39,666 bases of DNA from Occallatibacter sp. GTDB lineage: Bacteria; Acidobacteriota; Terriglobia; Terriglobales; Acidobacteriaceae. Positions 8,125 to 16,089 of the stretch are shown here, piece by piece. The stretch lies in contig JARLFZ010000030.1 in the NCBI GenBank assembly GCA_031296305.1, positions 1 through 39,666 of the forward strand. Direction: 5' to 3'. The notes beneath the pieces were generated by a model, which worked only from the letters and a program-made list of their open reading frames with translations, made no database searches and was not told the DNA's origin. A program made the translations under genes and the position numbers. Every line of letters begins with the position of its first letter. Positions within the stretch are counted from its first letter, which is position 1.

Positions 8125-9302
8125 CGGCGCTTCCATTCTACGTTCAGTTCGCCCCCGGGGCCAAACCAGAATCTGCGATCGAGAAAACCAGTAGCAAATA
8201 GGCTAAGATTCTGATCGTAATACGCTTTGTCCTTCCCATACAATCCCGAAGCTGCGTCTTTCTGCGCGCTTAGGCGGATCATTTGTCGAGCGATGGCCCG
8301 CGAGGAATCCGGGTAGGCGCGCAGATAAGGCATGACGGCCGCAGAAAAGCCTACAGGTCCATCTTGCTCCCCCGGAATGCCCTGCTCACTCACCATTTCC
8401 CGGGGGACATCATGATTGGCAAGAAAACCGCTCATGGCGGGGACAGCTTGGAGGACGAGATCGCGGGAGGGGTCGTGCGAGTCGATCATGCCGGCCCAGA
8501 GATAGACACGGATGGCATCGTAGCTGCCGCCGGGACCTGCGGCATTGGGGCCGTTCTGATTGGCGTCCGAGGGCTTGGGCATGGGATAAAAGCCATCACC
8601 GGGCACGTATTCTACCCAGTCCATTGCGTAACCATGAGGCGAGCTCTGCGCGAGAAGCTTTGGAATGCTCAGTACGATCTGCTGCCAGGGACCGGCGGGA
8701 TCGAGGGCCGCGAACCGCTCAAAGAGAAAGATGGGCAGATAACTGGGATTCAGGATCCAGTTGCTGCCGAGTTGGAAACCGGCGGGACCGGGCACGAGCA
8801 TGGGCCCAAAGCCGGGAAGGCTCACGACTTCTTTGCTGGCGATAAGCGCGAGCATGCCGCGGCCAAGATTGGTGTCGCCACTGGATTTCCAGAGGCGTCC
8901 GGCCTCAAGAAGCGTGTATGCCATCCAGACGTCGGCGTCGGAGGCGGAGTTGGCATCGAGGATCTTCCACTGGCCGTCCTTATCCTTGCCCCATAGCCAG
9001 GCCGGAAGATGGGTGCTGAGATCGCCGCTGGCGAGATTCTTCTCGGTCCACGCAAGGACGCGATTGAACGCGGGGCGGTCGTTGTCGGCCAGGGAGAAAA
9101 AGAGCGCGTAGGCCTGGCCTTCCGATGTGGTGCGCTGATCTCCGTTGGGATCGAAGACGCGGCCTTGCGAGTCGATGAAGCGGGATGCGTAGGAGTTCCA
9201 GAGCTGCCAGGGACCTTCCTTGCAGCCGCCTGTTATGGAACACATGGATAAAGCCACGATCAGCAGGGCGCGCTTCCCTGCCCGGGATGTCGAGAGGCCC
9301 AT
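8121..9302 (-). CDS. bcsZ: periplasmic endo-1,4-beta-glucanase BcsZ (GH8)
   Basis: A 393-residue family 8 glycoside hydrolase that trims cellulose in the periplasm and aids export. The N-terminal hydrophobic segment LLIVALSMCSITGGC could be a lipoprotein signal with Cys27, although the lipobox is not perfect; otherwise it is an ordinary signal peptide. GH8 hallmarks: Glu61 in TSEGQAYALFF (general acid position), the Asp-rich SASDADVWMAY (Asp122, Asp124), and the later SYDAIRVYLWAGM segment. Length fits E. coli BcsZ (about 370). The stop overlaps the bcsC start by four bases. The start at 9302 has GGAG ten bases upstream. The 234-base gap to bcsA-bcsB upstream holds only repeats, so it is likely still one operon. 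Confidence 0.92.
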   Translation of the reverse strand: MGLSTSRAGKRALLIVALSMCSITGGCKEGPWQLWNSYASRFIDSQGRVFDPNGDQRTTSEGQAYALFFSLADNDRPAFNRVLAWTEKNLASGDLSTHLPAWLWGKDKDGQWKILDANSASDADVWMAYTLLEAGRLWKSSGDTNLGRGMLALIASKEVVSLPGFGPMLVPGPAGFQLGSNWILNPSYLPIFLFERFAALDPAGPWQQIVLSIPKLLAQSSPHGYAMDWVEYVPGDGFYPMPKPSDANQNGPNAAGPGGSYDAIRVYLWAGMIDSHDPSRDLVLQAVPAMSGFLANHDVPREMVSEQGIPGEQDGPVGFSAAVMPYLRAYPDSSRAIARQMIRLSAQKDAASGLYGKDKAYYDQNLSLFATGFLDRRFWFGPGGELNVEWKRR

Positions 9303-9316
9303 CGTTCGTGTCTCCA

Positions 9317-9361
9317 GGAGCTAGCGGAGCTGGCGGAGTTAGCGGTGTTTGCGGAGCTAGC
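9317..9361. repeat. five tandem 9-bp units upstream of bcsZ
   Basis: Units on the plus strand: GGAGCTAGC, GGAGCTGGC, GGAGTTAGC, GGTGTTTGC, GGAGCTAGC. On the bcsZ mRNA they read GCTAGCTCC-like and could pair with the GGAG ribosome-binding region just downstream. No function is known. Confidence 0.8.
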
Positions 9362-9414
9362 GCGGCGTCCTTCGCAACAGGTTCCATTATCGCGCTTGAA
9401 GAGACATCCCTCAG

Positions 9415-9466
9415 CGGCTAAAGCCGAGCCATTATGCCCTGCTAATGGCACGACTGAAGTCGTGCC
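9415..9466. repeat. two short hairpins with TRAA loops
   Basis: CGGC-TAAA-GCCG at 9415-9426 and an eight-base-pair hairpin GGCACGAC-TGAA-GTCGTGCC at 9447-9466. They belong to the same group as the three hairpins at 22131-22232. Both lie in the 234-base gap between bcsA-bcsB and bcsZ. Confidence 0.75.
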
Positions 9467-9536
9467 CTTCCAAATCAGCGCGTCTTGCAGCGAGCCGTAA
9501 AATCGCACTCTTCAAAACGCTGTTACGAACCAGCTC

Positions 9537-12500
9537 TTAATCGCCCGTCATCGTGAGGCGTGCTCTGGCCCTGGCGCGCAACCATTGCCGGGTCCAGATA
9601 GCGAGCAGGAAAGCCAGAATAATAATCACCACTGCCGCCAGCCATGGCACCTGCGTGAACCACAACATCAAGCGCGTCCACCAGGGCAGCACACCAACAT
9701 GATAGACCTTGGAGCCGATGCGGAAAGACTCAAACTGCGATCCATGGAAGACCGCGACGGAATCCGAGATGTCGTGAGTCTGCTGCACCTCCATGAATTT
9801 GTCCATGAAGGGTGCGAATGCGGCGTCATCTTTGAAATGAAAGGCGACGATGGTGCGGTTGCCGGCGATGTCATAAGGGGATTGAATGCTCTCAATGATG
9901 GCGTCGGGGGTGCCTCCTGCGGTCAGAGTGCCGGATTCGGTGTGCTCGTTCGATTCGAGCTTCCACCAGGCGTGGTGCAGCAGGTTGACGAAGAAACCGT
10001 TCGTATCCCGCACCTGGATCTGCCCGCTGCCGAGAGAGACGGGAAGATGCGAGGCGAGCGTGTCGAAGGCTGGTTGATCGTTGCCCGTGCCGATGATGAG
10101 GAAGTCGGTGTTGGCGCCTTCATGCAGGGCATCGGGGCCGGCGACGGTTACGCGCAGACTAGGGTAACCGGTTTGGCGGCCGAAGTGGCCCATGAGCGTG
10201 ACGAAGGTTTCGATCTCCTGCTCGGTGGGCGCGAGTGGCAGCACCACCGTGGTTTCGGTCAGATCGGCAACGCGCGTGAACGGGAAGCCGGCGTTCGAGA
10301 AGAGTTCGAGATTGGGCATCGCAGCCCAGTGGGGATAATCACGCAGATCCAGATATGAATCGCCCAGGATGGCGCCCTGCATATTGATGGGTGTCGTATT
10401 CTTGCAGCCCGCATCTTTGAGCAACTGGAAGGTGAAGTCGAAGGACAACGTGTTGGAGAAAGGGCGAAGGTTGACGATAGGGACTGGCACGTCGGTTTGC
10501 ATGCGACGCGAGGTTTCCTGTCCGGGGATGAGCGGAATGGAGCCCATGAAGGCGTTGTTGACCTTCACCTGCATGCTGGAGATAGGCCCGATGGGAACGG
10601 AGTTGTAGCGGTAGACCACGTGAAGTCTGGTGTTGGGTCCTTCCGTGTTGAAGTAAATGTCGGGCGGAATGCGGAAGTAGACATTGAGCGGCGCGGTGCC
10701 GTCGCCCTGCATCTGGTCGGCTGTCGAGTAATCCCAGAGTGCGATGGTGCGGTCGGTGCGCGCCCAGCGCGGGGCATCATCGGGCGTGCGCTTGTCAGGC
10801 AGCTTGAGTGTGTTGATGGGGGCCTGCGGCCCGTCAAGCACCTCGGTATGGAGAGCGACGGCCTGCGCCGCCTTGATGAGATCGTTGGCATCGCCGCCCG
10901 TCACGATCAGGAGCTTGCTGGCCGGATCGCTGGGATTGTCGCGCATGGCCACGGTGGGCGAATGAATGCCGGATAGATTCAAGCCCGGTGGCAGGCTTGA
11001 CGGGTTCTCGGCAATGAGGATGACGTTGCCCGAAGGGATAGTTCCGATGTGCACCGGGAAACGGACCGGCCGATTCTCAGAGACCATGCCGAAGTAGCTG
11101 GTGACGATGCCGGCGGCTTGAACGGCTTTGAGCGAGGGCGCTGTAAGAAAGACCACGGGAACGCTGATGGGTTGAATGACGGCGGGATCGACGAACGGCA
11201 TGGGCAAATGCTTGAGGTCGTCGGCCAAATGCAGCAGATTGCCGCGAATGTCAATGTAGGTGCTGGGAAACACTCGGGCCCACAGCGTGGTGTTGGCCGG
11301 GTCTTCGCACTCCATGGTGTAGTGGCCAATGAATTCGAAGGTGAGCGTGTTGTTGTGGACCAGGAGTTCGGAAGGAATGGTGAAATCGGCCTCGGCATCG
11401 CGGCTGTCGGAACGGCCATTCGCCCCCGGCGTGGGCTGAATGGTGGCGAAAAGAGTTCCGTTCAACAAAAGCTGGAGGTGGCTCAACTGAGGAAGGAGGC
11501 TGGGCGAGAACGCGTAATGAACGTGGATCTTCGCGGCACCGATTACGTGGGTTTCAGGCAGCGTGAAGTAGACGCTGTGCCGGGTGTCGATCGAATGCAG
11601 TTCGATCTGGTCGATCTGGGATTCGCCGGCTTCGGCGAGCGTGAAGTGATCGTGATACTCGCCGGGAGGAACGGGAGCATTGATGTCGGTAGCGGGCGTC
11701 TGCGGAGCGGTGGCATTGGCCTGCGGCTGGGCGTGCGTCCCCTGGGCGTGCATGCTTTGACCGCCCCATGCCAGCGCCGCAGCCAGAAAGAGCAGGATGA
11801 GAGTGCGGGCGATGGAGAGCGAACTGGGCTTGCGCTTGGGCGAGTCGTGGTCGCTGAAGATGCTGCGCGCGGTGACCCACATGCCGCGCATGGAGATTTG
11901 GAAGATGCGACCCAGACTGCGCAGTACATTGTCGCTCTCGCGAGACTCGCCCCAGCCGAGCCAAGAGTCGGCGCGTGAAAAAAGCGCGACAGTCAGCACT
12001 TCCTGTTCTGCGATAGTCAAGTTTTCAAAACACACGCGCAACACCGATCCCTCCGAAGATACAACCGTAGCAGGTAGATCGACGGCCGCGGACGAAACGG
12101 AAAAGGCCAGATGCACCTGGGCCTGAGACATCACGTCGAGGGCCTCTGCGAGACGAATGCCGGTACCGCCGCTGGAGATGTCGATGGTTTCGGCGGCGAC
12201 CGATCGGCCGTCGGGGAATTTGACCACGAGCGGAGTCACGACATTGATGCGCACCGTGGCGCGCAACTGACGGAGTTCACGAGCGACGGCCGTACAAACG
12301 CCCAGGATGATGATGTTGAACGCGCACCACATGACATTCATCAGCACCGTCCCCGGATGGTCACGGTCGAAGATCAAAAAGCGTGGAATGGCAGCGATGA
12401 GGCCGGCAAAATTGAAGATGAGCAGAACCAGGAAAGGCTGAGCGATCCTGGAATCGTAAAAAGTATTCTTGACCACGCCGCCCTTGGCGGTGACGTTGAA

Positions 12501-13982
12501 CTTGCCCAGCCTGGGATTGATGAGCGCCAGCATGGTGGGCAGCAAAATGTAGGGCGAGAGCACGGTTTCGTAGATCTCGTTCCAGAACGAATAGCGGTGA
12601 TCGCCCTGGATGCGGGAATTGGTGACGTTGGAAAGAATGAGGTGAGGCAAAGCGTAGGCCAGAATGGCGGCCCAGTAGCCGGGAATGTTGGTGTGATTGA
12701 GAAGCAGATAGATCAGCGGCGCGGTGAGGAAGATGAGGCGCGGCACCGCGTAGAGGAAATGGCCCATGGCGTTGAAGTAGCAGAGCCGCTGCGGGAGGGT
12801 GAGTCCGGGGGCGAAGAGCGGATTGTCGGTGCGCAGCACCTGAATCATGCCGCGCGCCCAGCGAATGCGCTGGCCCACGTGCGCGGAGAGGCGCTCGGTC
12901 GCGAGTCCCGCGGCCTGGGGAATGTTGATGTAAGCCGTGTTCCACTTATGCATCTGCATGCGCAGAGCGGTGTGCGCATCTTCGGTGACGGTTTCGACGG
13001 CGATGCCGCCGATCTGGTCGAGCGCTTCGCGCCGCAGCACGGCACAGGAACCGCAAAAAAAGGCGGAGTTCCAGAAGTCGTTGCCGTCCTGGACGATTCC
13101 GTAAAAGAGCTCGCCCTCGTTGGGAATGATGCGGAACTGGGCGAGGTTGCGCTCAAATGGATCGGGAGAATAAAAGTGATGCGGAGTCTGCATCACGGCG
13201 AGCCGCGGGTCGCGCATAAACCAGCCCACGGTCATTTGCAAAAAACTGCGGGTAGGCACGTGATCGGAGTCGAAGATCGCGATGAGCGGAGAGTTGATGG
13301 TTTTGAGGGCGGCGTTGATGTTGCCCGCCTTGGCATGCTTGTTGTCAGGGCGCGTGCGGTAGCCAATGCCTGCATCGCGGGAGAACTGCTCGAACTCCGG
13401 CCGGCGGCCATCGTCGAGGAGGTACACGTGGAGTTTCGCAGCGGGCCAATCCATGTTGAGAGCACCCAGCGCGGTGTAACGGACCACGTCGAGAGGCTCG
13501 TTGTAGGTGGGAATGAGCACGTCGATGTGCGGCCATTCCCCGGGATTGTCGGGTAGCGCAACAGGAGCGCGGCGCAACGGCCAGATGGTCTGAAAATAGC
13601 CGAGGAAAAGAATGACGAATGCGTAGGCTTCGGCGCCCAGAAGACAAATGATGAAAAAGGCGTCGATGGCTCCGGCGTGGCTGGCCGGGTCCTGAAAGAA
13701 CCGCACCACTTGCGCGATGCGCCAATATCCGTAGCGGAAGGTGCAAAACACTGACAGCATCATGAGGGCGAGCGTGATGAGGTAGGAGTCGGAACCGCGC
13801 GCCAGAGCCAGCGCCACGGCGATGCTCACCAGGCCCAGGACCGCTTGCTGCTCCCAGTTGAGAGGCAAAACCGCTATGAAGAAGAAAACTGCCGCGGCCG
13901 CAAGCAGGAAAAGGAGCCGGATAATCCTGGTGAAGAAATTTTCGCCTGCCCCGATATCCTGCCAAACGCCCGAAACCGTCAT
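9537..13982 (-). CDS. bcsA: cellulose synthase, catalytic BcsA fused to BcsB
   Basis: A single 1,481-residue chain that joins the inner-membrane synthase BcsA to periplasmic BcsB. The BcsA half starts with several membrane helices, then a GT2 domain with DD 190-191 (LLDDGRRPEF), DSD 238-240 (FDSDHVP), TED with Asp335, and QRIRW 371-375. Next come further membrane helices and a PilZ c-di-GMP-binding domain (RQLRATVR with Arg571, 574 and 578; DISSGGTGI from Asp601). A hydrophobic signal-anchor at about 714-745 starts the BcsB half, which has carbohydrate-binding-like beta modules and a C-terminal membrane anchor (VPWLAAVVIIILAFLLAIW). Catalytic motifs are intact, so UDP-glucose polymerisation controlled by c-di-GMP is expected. 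Similar AcsAB fusions are known in acetic acid bacteria. The ATG overlaps the stop of the upstream gene by four bases. Confidence 0.95.
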   Translation of the reverse strand: MTVSGVWQDIGAGENFFTRIIRLLFLLAAAAVFFFIAVLPLNWEQQAVLGLVSIAVALALARGSDSYLITLALMMLSVFCTFRYGYWRIAQVVRFFQDPASHAGAIDAFFIICLLGAEAYAFVILFLGYFQTIWPLRRAPVALPDNPGEWPHIDVLIPTYNEPLDVVRYTALGALNMDWPAAKLHVYLLDDGRRPEFEQFSRDAGIGYRTRPDNKHAKAGNINAALKTINSPLIAIFDSDHVPTRSFLQMTVGWFMRDPRLAVMQTPHHFYSPDPFERNLAQFRIIPNEGELFYGIVQDGNDFWNSAFFCGSCAVLRREALDQIGGIAVETVTEDAHTALRMQMHKWNTAYINIPQAAGLATERLSAHVGQRIRWARGMIQVLRTDNPLFAPGLTLPQRLCYFNAMGHFLYAVPRLIFLTAPLIYLLLNHTNIPGYWAAILAYALPHLILSNVTNSRIQGDHRYSFWNEIYETVLSPYILLPTMLALINPRLGKFNVTAKGGVVKNTFYDSRIAQPFLVLLIFNFAGLIAAIPRFLIFDRDHPGTVLMNVMWCAFNIIILGVCTAVARELRQLRATVRINVVTPLVVKFPDGRSVAAETIDISSGGTGIRLAEALDVMSQAQVHLAFSVSSAAVDLPATVVSSEGSVLRVCFENLTIAEQEVLTVALFSRADSWLGWGESRESDNVLRSLGRIFQISMRGMWVTARSIFSDHDSPKRKPSSLSIARTLILLFLAAALAWGGQSMHAQGTHAQPQANATAPQTPATDINAPVPPGEYHDHFTLAEAGESQIDQIELHSIDTRHSVYFTLPETHVIGAAKIHVHYAFSPSLLPQLSHLQLLLNGTLFATIQPTPGANGRSDSRDAEADFTIPSELLVHNNTLTFEFIGHYTMECEDPANTTLWARVFPSTYIDIRGNLLHLADDLKHLPMPFVDPAVIQPISVPVVFLTAPSLKAVQAAGIVTSYFGMVSENRPVRFPVHIGTIPSGNVILIAENPSSLPPGLNLSGIHSPTVAMRDNPSDPASKLLIVTGGDANDLIKAAQAVALHTEVLDGPQAPINTLKLPDKRTPDDAPRWARTDRTIALWDYSTADQMQGDGTAPLNVYFRIPPDIYFNTEGPNTRLHVVYRYNSVPIGPISSMQVKVNNAFMGSIPLIPGQETSRRMQTDVPVPIVNLRPFSNTLSFDFTFQLLKDAGCKNTTPINMQGAILGDSYLDLRDYPHWAAMPNLELFSNAGFPFTRVADLTETTVVLPLAPTEQEIETFVTLMGHFGRQTGYPSLRVTVAGPDALHEGANTDFLIIGTGNDQPAFDTLASHLPVSLGSGQIQVRDTNGFFVNLLHHAWWKLESNEHTESGTLTAGGTPDAIIESIQSPYDIAGNRTIVAFHFKDDAAFAPFMDKFMEVQQTHDISDSVAVFHGSQFESFRIGSKVYHVGVLPWWTRLMLWFTQVPWLAAVVIIILAFLLAIWTRQWLRARARARLTMTGD

Positions 13983-15430
13983 CGCTCACTCCAGCGCACT
14001 CCGCGGAAGCTGGTGCTTGCGGCTGCAGAGAGGCTTTTGACCCATCCCGCAAGGCTGGAGTAATCCTCGGTCACGGCGGAGTTGGGAGCATAATCCATCA
14101 CGGTCATGCCCTCGGCCAACGCCTCGCTGACGGCCGGGGTGTGGCGCAGAGTGAAAGGCAGCAGCCGATCGCCCAACTGTTCACGGAGCACTTCGCGCAC
14201 GTCGAGATGCAGCGGCAGTGAGGGATCGAACTGGTTGAGCACATAGTAAGGAAGTGCCGCCTTGCCGTTGGTGCCGTTGTTGTGGTCGAAGAAAGCGTCG
14301 ATGGAGCTGACGCTGACCACGGAACACATGTCGGGAACCAGGGGCACGAGGATCTGCGGCGACAAACGCATGATGCGGCGTGTGGTGGCGCCTGAGGCAG
14401 TGGCCAGATCGATGACGACGCGACTGACGCCGCGGGCGTGTTTGAGAATCTCTGCCGTGAGCGCTTCAGCGCTGGCCAGTTCAGAGTCCAGCGTCTCGGG
14501 ATCGAGAGTGATCATCTGGATGGGCGCGTCGCCACTGGCGACTGGCGGACTGAAGGTGCGTATCAGGCCGGGGCGCTGGTCGCGGGCGCCAAAGAAAAAG
14601 GGCAACAAGCCGTAGGCAGCGGTATCGACCAGCAGAACGCGCTCGCCACGCGCGGAAAGCACGCGGCCGAGAGTGGCCACGAGGCTGGTTTTGCCCACGC
14701 CTCCGGCCAGCGAAAAGACCGCGAGAACGGGAGCGCGCGCGGTCGCGGGCGCCGGCGCAGACTGCGCGGGTACATTGTCTTCAAAGACGCTGCGCAGAGC
14801 GAACCAGCGCGACACGAGGTGATCGCGCGAACTCTGCAGCGTGTCCACAGGCGAAGGCGGTAGCGCAGGCGGGCCGACGGATTCGGGACGCTCCGGCATC
14901 AGCCAGGCAGGGCGGCCAGCGTCTTCGCTGGCATCGGTTGACAACCATGGCCCGCGCTGCGGAGAAGCTGCGCCTTCCTGCGAGGGAGCGGAAGCGGCCG
15001 GTGGTGAAGGCTGGAGTTGGGGAGGCATCGCAGGGTAGCGATCCTGCGGCGGTTGTTGCCAAGCACGTTGTTGCGCGGCTTGCGGAGCAACTTGTGCCTG
15101 CTGTGCGGCACGTTGCGCAGCCAACTCCGCGGCCTGGCGCGCACGCTCCTGTGCGGCTTCCCGCGCAGCTTGCTGCGCGGCAAGTTCGCGCTGCCGCATT
15201 TCATCGGGAGTGCGAGCGGCTTCGGCAGCGGGTTGCGCCTCAGCTTCCTGCTGTGCCCGCAGCCTTTCTTGTTCGATGGCCTCTTCCGTGCGCTGCCGGG
15301 TTTTCTCGCGAATCTCCGCGCGCGAGGCCGAGAAATCGCGATACTTGCCACCGTGCAAATTAGCCCAGGAATATAAGGATGCCACGTCCTCCGGCGGCTC
15401 GTTCGGATCGGGTAGCGCGTGCTCAGTCAT
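13979..15430 (-). CDS. bcsQ: BcsQ-type ATPase with N-terminal BcsR-like segment
   Basis: A 483-residue first gene of the bcs operon. Residues about 13-45 (EDVASLYSWANLHGGKYRDFSASRAEI, read as its main segments) resemble the BcsR/BcsP short domain. A long Gln/Ala/Glu/Arg coiled-coil (about 45-120) and a Pro-rich linker (to about 215) follow. From about 232 there is a MinD/ParA-like ATPase: P-loop LAGGVGKTS with Lys247, LLVDTAAYG (Walker A'), VVIDLATASGATT and LVPDMCSVVSVSS. The P-loop has the usual lysine but Ala where deviant Walker A proteins have the signature Lys. BcsR and BcsQ form a complex in E. coli that supports and localises the synthase; here they seem joined in one chain. The start at 15430 has only a weak AGGGG upstream. 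BcsR identity rests on local similarity and is less sure than BcsQ. Confidence 0.8.
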   Translation of the reverse strand: MTEHALPDPNEPPEDVASLYSWANLHGGKYRDFSASRAEIREKTRQRTEEAIEQERLRAQQEAEAQPAAEAARTPDEMRQRELAAQQAAREAAQERARQAAELAAQRAAQQAQVAPQAAQQRAWQQPPQDRYPAMPPQLQPSPPAASAPSQEGAASPQRGPWLSTDASEDAGRPAWLMPERPESVGPPALPPSPVDTLQSSRDHLVSRWFALRSVFEDNVPAQSAPAPATARAPVLAVFSLAGGVGKTSLVATLGRVLSARGERVLLVDTAAYGLLPFFFGARDQRPGLIRTFSPPVASGDAPIQMITLDPETLDSELASAEALTAEILKHARGVSRVVIDLATASGATTRRIMRLSPQILVPLVPDMCSVVSVSSIDAFFDHNNGTNGKAALPYYVLNQFDPSLPLHLDVREVLREQLGDRLLPFTLRHTPAVSEALAEGMTVMDYAPNSAVTEDYSSLAGWVKSLSAAASTSFRGVRWSER

Positions 15431-15896
15431 TGTTTACCCCTGCACAGCTGCTCTTCTTCCGGATGCCAATTGATAGCGGCGCTTCGTGCGGCTTTTGGGT
15501 TCGGAAAAAGCCGGGAATGCGCACCCGGATGGAGGGTGTTCTCACCGGTAATCTTAGCGGCGCTACTGTTGCCAGAACAATAACACTTGCAAGGCCACGT
15601 TGCTAACACTTTCTTGCCATGAAAGGAGCGGGAAATGCCCCATTTTCTGAGTGATGCGGGGATTTCTCCCCCATCAGTAATCGAGCGCTTGCGGCCTTGC
15701 GATTACCATGGTACCAGCATGGGTAGTTACCTGAAAAGTCAACGTCCGCGGCGATCGATGGCGCTCTGAAAAACTCTCCGAGGCACTGGGTTGGTTGAGA
15801 CAGAACGCGTAGCTTTTTTCGGGATGCGAAAGGGCCCGGACAGAGTGCGCGCGGGTGAACTCTTGCTGTGGTAGTTTGGAAGAAGCAGTCTTAAAC
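15431..15896. other. non-coding leader region between bcs operon and tRNA-Lys
   Basis: This 466-base stretch must hold the promoters of the bcs operon (minus) and the tRNA (plus), but no strong -10/-35 pair was found for either. On the minus strand a small hairpin CCGGG/CCCGG (15511-15528) is followed by CTTTTT (15505-15510), about 80 bases before bcsQ. It could be a weak terminator or attenuator in the operon leader. No c-di-GMP riboswitch core was recognised. A 60-codon minus-strand frame (15427-15609) is present but not convincing. Confidence 0.4.
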
Positions 15897-15972
15897 GAGC
15901 TCGTAGCTCAGTTGGTAGAGCAACGCCCTTTTAAGGCGTGGGTCGTGGGTTCGAATCCCACCGAGCTCACCA
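15897..15972 (+). tRNA. tRNA-Lys (anticodon TTT)
   Basis: A full cloverleaf: acceptor stem GAGCTCG/CGAGCTC; D-arm GCTCAGTTGGTAGAGC; anticodon stem ACGCC/GGCGT around loop CTTTTAA (anticodon TTT); variable region GGGTC; T-arm GTGGG-TTCGAAT-CCCAC; discriminator A (15969). The terminal CCA (15970-15972) is encoded. It decodes AAA/AAG lysine codons. Confidence 0.97.
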
Positions 15973-16089
15973 CCCAGGCTGCAAACTCCCTTCCCTGACA
16001 ATTCCCGTTGACATGAGAACGCGTCGTCCGCGTGTTTCCCCTTGTCCAAGCATCTGGACCCCGATGGGCAAGGACGAAGGCACCGGGCT

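Noticed and set aside
15427-15609. 60-codon minus-strand frame overlapping the bcsQ start by four bases (ATGA)
   Set aside because: The overlap is suggestive, since other bcs genes overlap the same way, but it starts with GTG without a ribosome-binding site, spans a possible terminator hairpin and resembles no Bcs protein. Worth revisiting if conserved in relatives.
15431-15700. c-di-GMP riboswitch upstream of the bcs operon
   Set aside because: Looked for the GEMM core on the minus strand and found no match; only a weak hairpin with T5 is present.
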